This document shows positions 8,220 through 11,237 of a stretch of DNA of 11,237 nt, one piece after another. Where the stretch lies: the NCBI GenBank assembly GCA_018668095.1, contig JABIQF010000201.1, positions 1-11,237 on the forward strand, read 5' to 3'. Source of the DNA: Cellvibrionales bacterium (GTDB taxonomy: Bacteria; Pseudomonadota; Gammaproteobacteria; Pseudomonadales; UBA7434). Below the pieces are notes generated by a model. It was not told where the DNA came from. It ran no database searches and saw only the letters and a program-made list of their open reading frames with translations. A program made the translations under genes and the position numbers. Position 1 is the stretch's first letter, and every line of letters starts with the position of its first letter.

Positions 8220-8451
8220 GAGTCGTTTTATTTGGTTTGATTAGGTTATTTGTTGAAAAAAACAAGAATATAGACAATTTGTTTAATTTTTTTTACGTGA
8301 CTTCAATATTTTTAAGTGTTCAGCGTTAAAAAATCAACTTTAAGGTATGTTTTTTGTTTTTATAGTGTATTCAAATAACGAATTCATGAAAAAATTAAAG
8401 CATCTAACACTGTTTCTATTGGTTGAATATTAATTAAATAAACAAAGAAAT

Positions 8452-8483
8452 AAAAAAATAAATATTGTTGTATTTATTTTTTT
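8452..8483. repeat. AT-only inverted repeat (13-bp arms)
   Basis: AAAAAAATAAATA (8452-8464) and TATTTATTTTTTT (8471-8483) are exact reverse complements around TTGTTG, with one further T after the right arm. The A-first, T-last order resembles a terminator without a GC core. It is the longest perfect dyad I found in the window. Confidence 0.65.
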
Positions 8484-8610
8484 TAAGGAACAAAAAAATT
8501 GAAAAAAACATCTTTTTATAAAGAAAGCGGCTATTTTGTTCAAAAAAGGCAAGAATAATTTAATTTTTCACAAAAAAAGTCTTGCAAGAACGTGAATTTA
8601 GTTTACTTTT

Positions 8611-8656
8611 TAACTAAGATCATTAAGTCAATTGTTAATTGTGACTTTGTTAGTTA
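8611..8656. repeat. Imperfect dyad upstream of the histone-like gene promoter
   Basis: The outer arms TAACTAA (8611-8617) and TTAGTTA (8650-8656) and the inner arms AAGTCAATT (8625-8633) and AATT-GT-GACTT (8637-8647) are complementary around GTT, with small bulges. It ends 12 bp before a candidate -35 element, a suitable place for an operator. Confidence 0.45.
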
Positions 8657-8668
8657 GATGGTTTGATT

Positions 8669-8696
8669 TTGACGTGGTTATTTCGGCTTACATTAT
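8669..8696 (+). promoter_or_regulatory. Possible sigma-70 promoter of the histone-like gene
   Basis: TTGACG (8669-8674, 5 of 6 to TTGACA) and CATTAT (8691-8696, 4 of 6 to TATAAT) are separated by 16 bp. Transcription would start near 8703, leaving a leader of about 90 nt that contains the palindrome TGATCGATCA at 8731-8740. Confidence 0.4.
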
Positions 8697-8775
8697 CGAA
8701 AGCAATTACTTTGATATCGACCTTCGTCATTGATCGATCATCATTGATTAACGTGTACTAAACAATCAACTTATA

Positions 8776-8785
8776 AAGGTGAGGA
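8776..8785 (+). promoter_or_regulatory. Ribosome binding site that fixes the start of the histone-like gene
   Basis: AAAGGTGAGG includes a good Shine-Dalgarno about 8 nt before the ATG at 8794. An in-frame GTG at 8779 lies inside this site, so the longer reading (five extra residues) is very unlikely. Confidence 0.7.
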
Positions 8786-8793
8786 TACTCAGC

Positions 8794-9390
8794 ATGGCAT
8801 TAGCAAAGAAGAAAAAGGCCGCTGTAAAGCGTAAGCCAGCAAAAAAAGCCGCTACTAAGAAGAAAACTGTAGCTAAAAAGAAAACTGTAGCTAAAAAGAA
8901 AGTAGTTGCTAAGAAGAAAAAAGTCGTTGCTAAGAAGAAAGTCGTTAAAAAAGCAGCCGCCAAGAAGAAAGTAGTCAAAAAAGCAGCAGCTAAGAAGAAA
9001 GTAGTGGCTAAAAAGAAAGTTGCTAAGAAAAAGGTCGTTAAAAAAGCAGCGGCTAAGAAAAAAGTAGCTAAAAAGGTTGTTAAGAAGAAAGCAGTCAAAA
9101 AAGCCGTTAAGAAAGTCGCTAAGAAGAAAGTAGTTAAAAAGAAGGTAGCTAAGAAAGTAGCTAAGAAAGTTGTTAAAAAAGCGGCTAAAAAAGTAGTTAA
9201 AAAGAAAGTAGCTAAAAAACCAGCTAAAAAAGTAGCGAAAAAAGTTGTTAAGAAAAAGGCCGCTCCTAAAAAGGCAGTCAAAAAAGTCGCTAAGAAAAAA
9301 GTAGCCGCTAAAAAGGTTGTTAAGAAAAAAGCAGCCCCTAAAAAAGCAGCTAAGAAAGTCGTTAAGAAGAAAGCCGCTAAGAAGAAGTAA
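8794..9390 (+). CDS. Lysine-rich histone H1-like protein (AlgP-type, KKVA/KKAA repeats)
   Basis: A 198-aa polycation made almost wholly of Lys, Ala and Val. By hand count 102 residues are Lys; the rest are Ala and Val plus one Arg, three Thr, four Pro, one Leu and the initiator Met. There are no acidic, aromatic, Gly, Cys or Ser residues. The protein is built of KKVA, KKVV, KKAA and AAPKK units like the C-terminal tail of eukaryotic H1 and of bacterial AlgP/Hc1-like proteins, so it very probably binds DNA or RNA non-specifically in the nucleoid. It has no folded N-terminal domain, unlike Pseudomonas AlgP. Repeated peptide units are written with varied synonymous codons (for example 8941-9000), which argues for a protein kept by selection rather than a meaningless repeat. 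It stands alone behind an AT-rich leader and ends in a strong terminator. The exact role is unknown. Confidence 0.85.
   Translation: MALAKKKKAAVKRKPAKKAATKKKTVAKKKTVAKKKVVAKKKKVVAKKKVVKKAAAKKKVVKKAAAKKKVVAKKKVAKKKVVKKAAAKKKVAKKVVKKKAVKKAVKKVAKKKVVKKKVAKKVAKKVVKKAAKKVVKKKVAKKPAKKVAKKVVKKKAAPKKAVKKVAKKKVAAKKVVKKKAAPKKAAKKVVKKKAAKKK
8863..8898 (+). repeat. 18-bp perfect tandem duplication inside the histone-like gene
   Basis: AAAACTGTAGCTAAAAAG occurs at 8863-8880 and again at 8881-8898, encoding KTVAKK twice. A diverged third unit (KVVAKK) follows at 8899. It looks like a recent in-frame slippage duplication. Confidence 0.85.
8941..9000 (+). repeat. 30-bp tandem repeat inside the histone-like gene
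   Basis: Units at 8941-8970 and 8971-9000 both encode VVKKAAAKKK. They differ at four bases, all third codon positions and all silent. This is an older duplication than the 18-bp one and indicates purifying selection on the peptide. Confidence 0.85.
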
Positions 9391-9407
9391 TATTGTTCTT
9401 AGTTAAG

Positions 9408-9436
9408 AAAAACCCCTCTATATGAGGGGTTTTTTT
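9408..9436. terminator. Intrinsic terminator between convergent genes, probably bidirectional
   Basis: CCCCTC (9413-9418) pairs with GAGGGG (9424-9429) around TATAT. The stem is extended by A5 (9408-9412) against T5, and the T run reaches 9436. The A tract on the left gives a T tail on the minus strand, so the element can serve both the histone-like gene (+) and mobA (-), whose stop codon lies about 130 bp to the right. Confidence 0.88.
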
Positions 9437-9565
9437 ATGCCTGTCGATATCTAAAAAGTGAATCTGGGGTTTAAGGTGGCTATTGTTTGAGCTGAATAAG
9501 CGTCTACATTAGAAAAATAGATGATAACGACGGCTTGGTTGGCCGCAGCAGTCTTTATTTTTCTT

Positions 9566-10270
9566 TTATTGTTCGGTTTTTTGTTCAATTAAGGCCATAT
9601 CTGTGACGCTATTAATGTCCGCAAAGGCAGTGGCATGGCTGTTTATCAACATTTTATGGCTGTTTATTTGATTCAACCAGTTTTTTATCGAATGCGTTTT
9701 CGTTTTTCGTTCAGGGTTGTGCGTTTCAGTATCTACTGTGGTCATTAATTGCTGTAAAGCATCGACGGCTGCTGATCGTTTTATGAGGAGAGCAAGATGA
9801 TGTTGCCCATTTTCATCGACGGGATAGCTCGCATCGGTAGCCGATTCATTCATTGCATCGAAAAGTTGCTGCACAATATCAAAGGGTATCAGCGGCATAT
9901 CACAAGAGCAGATAAAAATAGTATCGCTGTCACCGTATTCTAAATAACTAGCGATGCCTGCAAGCGGGCCTTGTAATGGGCTTTCGCTTTGATCTTTAAA
10001 GCAAATAGGTACTGCTGTTGAAGTCGGTTGTATCCCTGTTTTTTGATAATAATCTTTATAAATCGATTGATACTGGACACTATTGCGATTGCAGCTAATT
10101 GAAATGCTCGTTACCTGTGGTGCGATACGTTCAAAAACATGTGCAATCATAGGCCTGTTCAAAAAATGGATTAAGCCCTTATCATTATAATTAAAGCGCT
10201 GGCTTTGTCCGCCGGCTAGAATGAGCGCACTGGTTGATTGAGTTGCGGATTTAATGGCTGGTTTACTCAT
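9566..10270 (-). CDS. mobA: Molybdenum cofactor guanylyltransferase MobA
   Basis: A 234-aa nucleotidyltransferase of the GT-A-like fold that transfers GMP from GTP to Mo-molybdopterin, giving the guanine dinucleotide cofactor of DMSO-reductase-family enzymes. The nucleotide-binding signature LAGGQSQRF (18-26) is followed by DKGL (30-33). GPLAGI (91-96) and CDMPLIP (113-119) with metal-binding D114 match the family, as does the C-terminal FADINS (206-211; family FxNINTP). Residues 20-29 read GGQSQRFNYN, where many MobA proteins have RMGG, a minor deviation. Length is a little above E. coli MobA (194 aa), with longer loops around 60-90 and 170-190. The ATG has no clear Shine-Dalgarno, but no in-frame alternative exists before the motif. 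It converges with the histone-like gene and diverges from tsaB; no other molybdopterin gene is in the window. The related CTP-dependent MocA is less likely. Confidence 0.85.
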   Translation of the reverse strand: MSKPAIKSATQSTSALILAGGQSQRFNYNDKGLIHFLNRPMIAHVFERIAPQVTSISISCNRNSVQYQSIYKDYYQKTGIQPTSTAVPICFKDQSESPLQGPLAGIASYLEYGDSDTIFICSCDMPLIPFDIVQQLFDAMNESATDASYPVDENGQHHLALLIKRSAAVDALQQLMTTVDTETHNPERKTKTHSIKNWLNQINSHKMLINSHATAFADINSVTDMALIEQKTEQ

Positions 10271-10500
10271 AGGTGGCGTTAATAGCAGATATCATATTCG
10301 TTAAAAATGAGTTTAGGCTAAGCTAGACTCAAGTTAAGGGTATTCTAATCTCCCTTTTACTTGCTGTCATTGATCATATAGCCCTTATGCTGTGCGGAGA
10401 AGGGACTATAGTGTAATATCGATTTTTTTACGTTGCGATTGAATATCTAATATTTAAGATGTTTTTAGTCGTCATAATTCTAAAGGTTAGTGGCTTACGT
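10271..10500. other. Divergent mobA-tsaB intergenic region
   Basis: A 230-bp spacer that should hold the promoters of both divergent genes. TATAGT (10407-10412) and TGTAAT (10412-10417) are possible -10 elements toward tsaB, but neither has a good -35. I find no convincing mobA promoter, RNA gene or repeat. Confidence 0.3.
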
Positions 10501-11237
10501 TTGAATATTCTCGCTCTAGAAACCAGCTCTCAGCATTGCAGTGTGGCACTTCAATATACTGATTCGCAGCCCGCTGAAAGTACGATCAAAGTCATTACTC
10601 GACTCGATGCGACGGCTTTATCGCATTCGCGAAGTTTATTATCTTTAATTGATGACGTTTTAAAAGAAGCGAATCTATCTTTAGCCGAACTTGATGCGAT
10701 TGCTGTAGCGAGAGGACCTGGTTCGTTTACGGGTTTAAGGATTGGTATTGCCGTAGCCCAAGGGCTTGCCTTTGGTAATCAATTACCGGTATTGCCTATT
10801 TCATCCCTCGCGGCCGTGGCCTATAACGCTTTTCTTTATTGGGATAAGCAAACCAATAGTATTCCAGCAGCTTCAAGGCAAGCTGTATTGGCAACTATGG
10901 ATGCACGAATGGGTGAGGTTTATTGCGGTTGGTATGATTTGCGCGGCGAATTGCCAGTGTTACTCGGAAACGAGCATGTAATAAAGCCATCACTACTATC
11001 AAAAATAGGTCGGCCTTGTTTGGTCAAGGCAGATACATCGCAAGCCCATATTGTTATTGGTAATAGTGATTCATCCTTGGCGCTAACCGCTGTCATTGCT
11101 GGTCAAGGATTACATTACCATGAAGAATTTCCATTATCACTGAGTCAGCTGTCTTTAGATTTAGATTTAGATTTAGAGTTAGAGTTAGAGTTAGAGATAG
11201 AGATGCTACCCGATGCGAGCGCTTTATTGCCGTTAGC
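10501..11237 (+). CDS. tsaB: tRNA t6A biosynthesis protein TsaB (YeaZ), 3' truncated by window
   Basis: An ASKHA-fold partner of TsaD. With TsaE and TsaC it makes the essential N6-threonylcarbamoyl-adenosine at position 37 of ANN-decoding tRNAs. The reading frame is open for 245 codons to the window edge. The N-terminus NILALETSS is the family hallmark, HSRSLL (42-47) is in the expected place, and GPGSFTGLRIG (72-82) is the TsaB signature; MDARMGEVY (133-141) is also conserved. I chose the TTG at 10501 because it puts ILALETS at residue 3 as in E. coli; AAAGG lies 14 nt upstream. An ATG at 10459 would add 14 hydrophobic residues. Residues 219-234 are a Leu-Asp/Leu-Glu dipeptide tract encoded by a hexanucleotide repeat just before the conserved C-terminal ASALLPL. 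The gene is probably nearly complete, since this motif is near the end of E. coli TsaB. Confidence 0.93.
   Translation, partial: MNILALETSSQHCSVALQYTDSQPAESTIKVITRLDATALSHSRSLLSLIDDVLKEANLSLAELDAIAVARGPGSFTGLRIGIAVAQGLAFGNQLPVLPISSLAAVAYNAFLYWDKQTNSIPAASRQAVLATMDARMGEVYCGWYDLRGELPVLLGNEHVIKPSLLSKIGRPCLVKADTSQAHIVIGNSDSSLALTAVIAGQGLHYHEEFPLSLSQLSLDLDLDLELELELEIEMLPDASALLPL
11155..11202 (+). repeat. In-frame hexanucleotide repeat in tsaB
   Basis: TTAGAT occurs three times (11155-11172), followed by TTAGAG four times (11173-11196) and ATAGAG (11197-11202). Each unit is two codons, giving (Leu-Asp)3(Leu-Glu)4-Ile-Glu. Changes in copy number preserve the frame. Confidence 0.95.

Larger units (their letters stand above)
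8065..8793. other. Very AT-rich intergenic region upstream of the histone-like gene
   Basis: After the adk terminator the stretch has no credible gene on either strand. A hand count over 8281-8580 gives about 20% GC (60 of 300), far below the flanking genes. It is full of A and T tracts, which predicts intrinsic curvature and easy melting. It contains two AT-only inverted repeats, an imperfect dyad at 8611-8656, a possible promoter at 8669-8696 and a short palindrome with direct repeats before the start codon. It most likely serves as an extended regulatory region for the gene downstream, or is a relic of acquired DNA. An undetected small RNA cannot be excluded. Confidence 0.6.

Noticed and set aside
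8386..8433. Mini-ORF of 15 codons (MKKLKHLTLFLLVEY)
   Set aside because: It resembles the start of a signal peptide but stops at once, has no Shine-Dalgarno, and such short frames are expected in AT-rich DNA.
8779..8793. Upstream GTG start for the histone-like gene
   Set aside because: The GTG lies within the Shine-Dalgarno AAAGGTGAGG that serves the ATG at 8794.
8766..9281. Long minus-strand frame of 171 codons rich in Phe, Leu, Thr and Ala opposite the histone-like gene
   Set aside because: It is the complement of Lys/Ala/Val repeat codons, which automatically gives Phe/Leu/Thr-type codons without stops. It has no ribosome site, and the plus-strand gene has a good Shine-Dalgarno and terminator.
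10766..10981. Plus-strand frame of 71 codons inside tsaB
   Set aside because: It is an out-of-frame shadow; the tsaB frame through this stretch contains the conserved MDARMGEVY motif.
11155..11202. Telomere-like repeat (TTAGAG/TTAGAT)
   Set aside because: It is in frame within a bacterial protein-coding gene and followed by conserved coding sequence, so the resemblance is coincidental.

Overview
The window reads as a chromosomal housekeeping segment of a moderately AT-rich gammaproteobacterium, probably marine or free-living. The evidence is a BarA/GacS-type tripartite hybrid kinase, a CysM-type cysteine synthase, a monofunctional RelA carrying the EFDD signature, a two-domain MazG, a long-LID Adk, MobA and TsaB. 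The arrangement kinase / cysM / relA / mazG and the proximity of adk to tsaB recall the Pseudomonas-Marinobacter-type order, but genus cannot be fixed from sequence reading alone. There are no rRNA, tRNA, CRISPR, IS or phage genes.

Layout. 3-2618 (-) is a BarA/GacS-like sensor kinase, divergent from cysM (2989-3882, +) across a 370-bp spacer that holds a 26-bp tandem repeat and a probable extended -10 promoter. relA (3989-6235) and mazG (6235-7155) follow on + and share one base. adk (7405-8064) ends in a clear intrinsic terminator. A 729-bp gap with a very AT-rich core (about 20% GC over 8281-8580 by hand count) precedes a lysine/alanine/valine-only histone H1-like gene (8794-9390). That gene converges with mobA (9566-10270, -) on a terminator that looks bidirectional. 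tsaB (10501-, +) runs off the right edge and carries an in-frame hexanucleotide repeat.

How it fits together. The left half is a stress and metabolism block: a kinase of the family that controls the Csr/Rsm regulon, sulfur assimilation into cysteine, ppGpp synthesis, and a nucleotide pyrophosphohydrolase that in E. coli affects ppGpp-related physiology. The right half combines adenylate balance (adk), a nucleoid-type polycation, molybdenum cofactor maturation and tRNA t6A synthesis.

I see no convincing new multi-gene system. The most unusual parts are the AT-rich leader together with the polycationic protein it precedes, the simple-sequence insertion in tsaB, the tandem repeat upstream of the kinase, and two apparent departures from common gene order (no rlmD between cysM and relA; the histone-like gene plus mobA between adk and tsaB).
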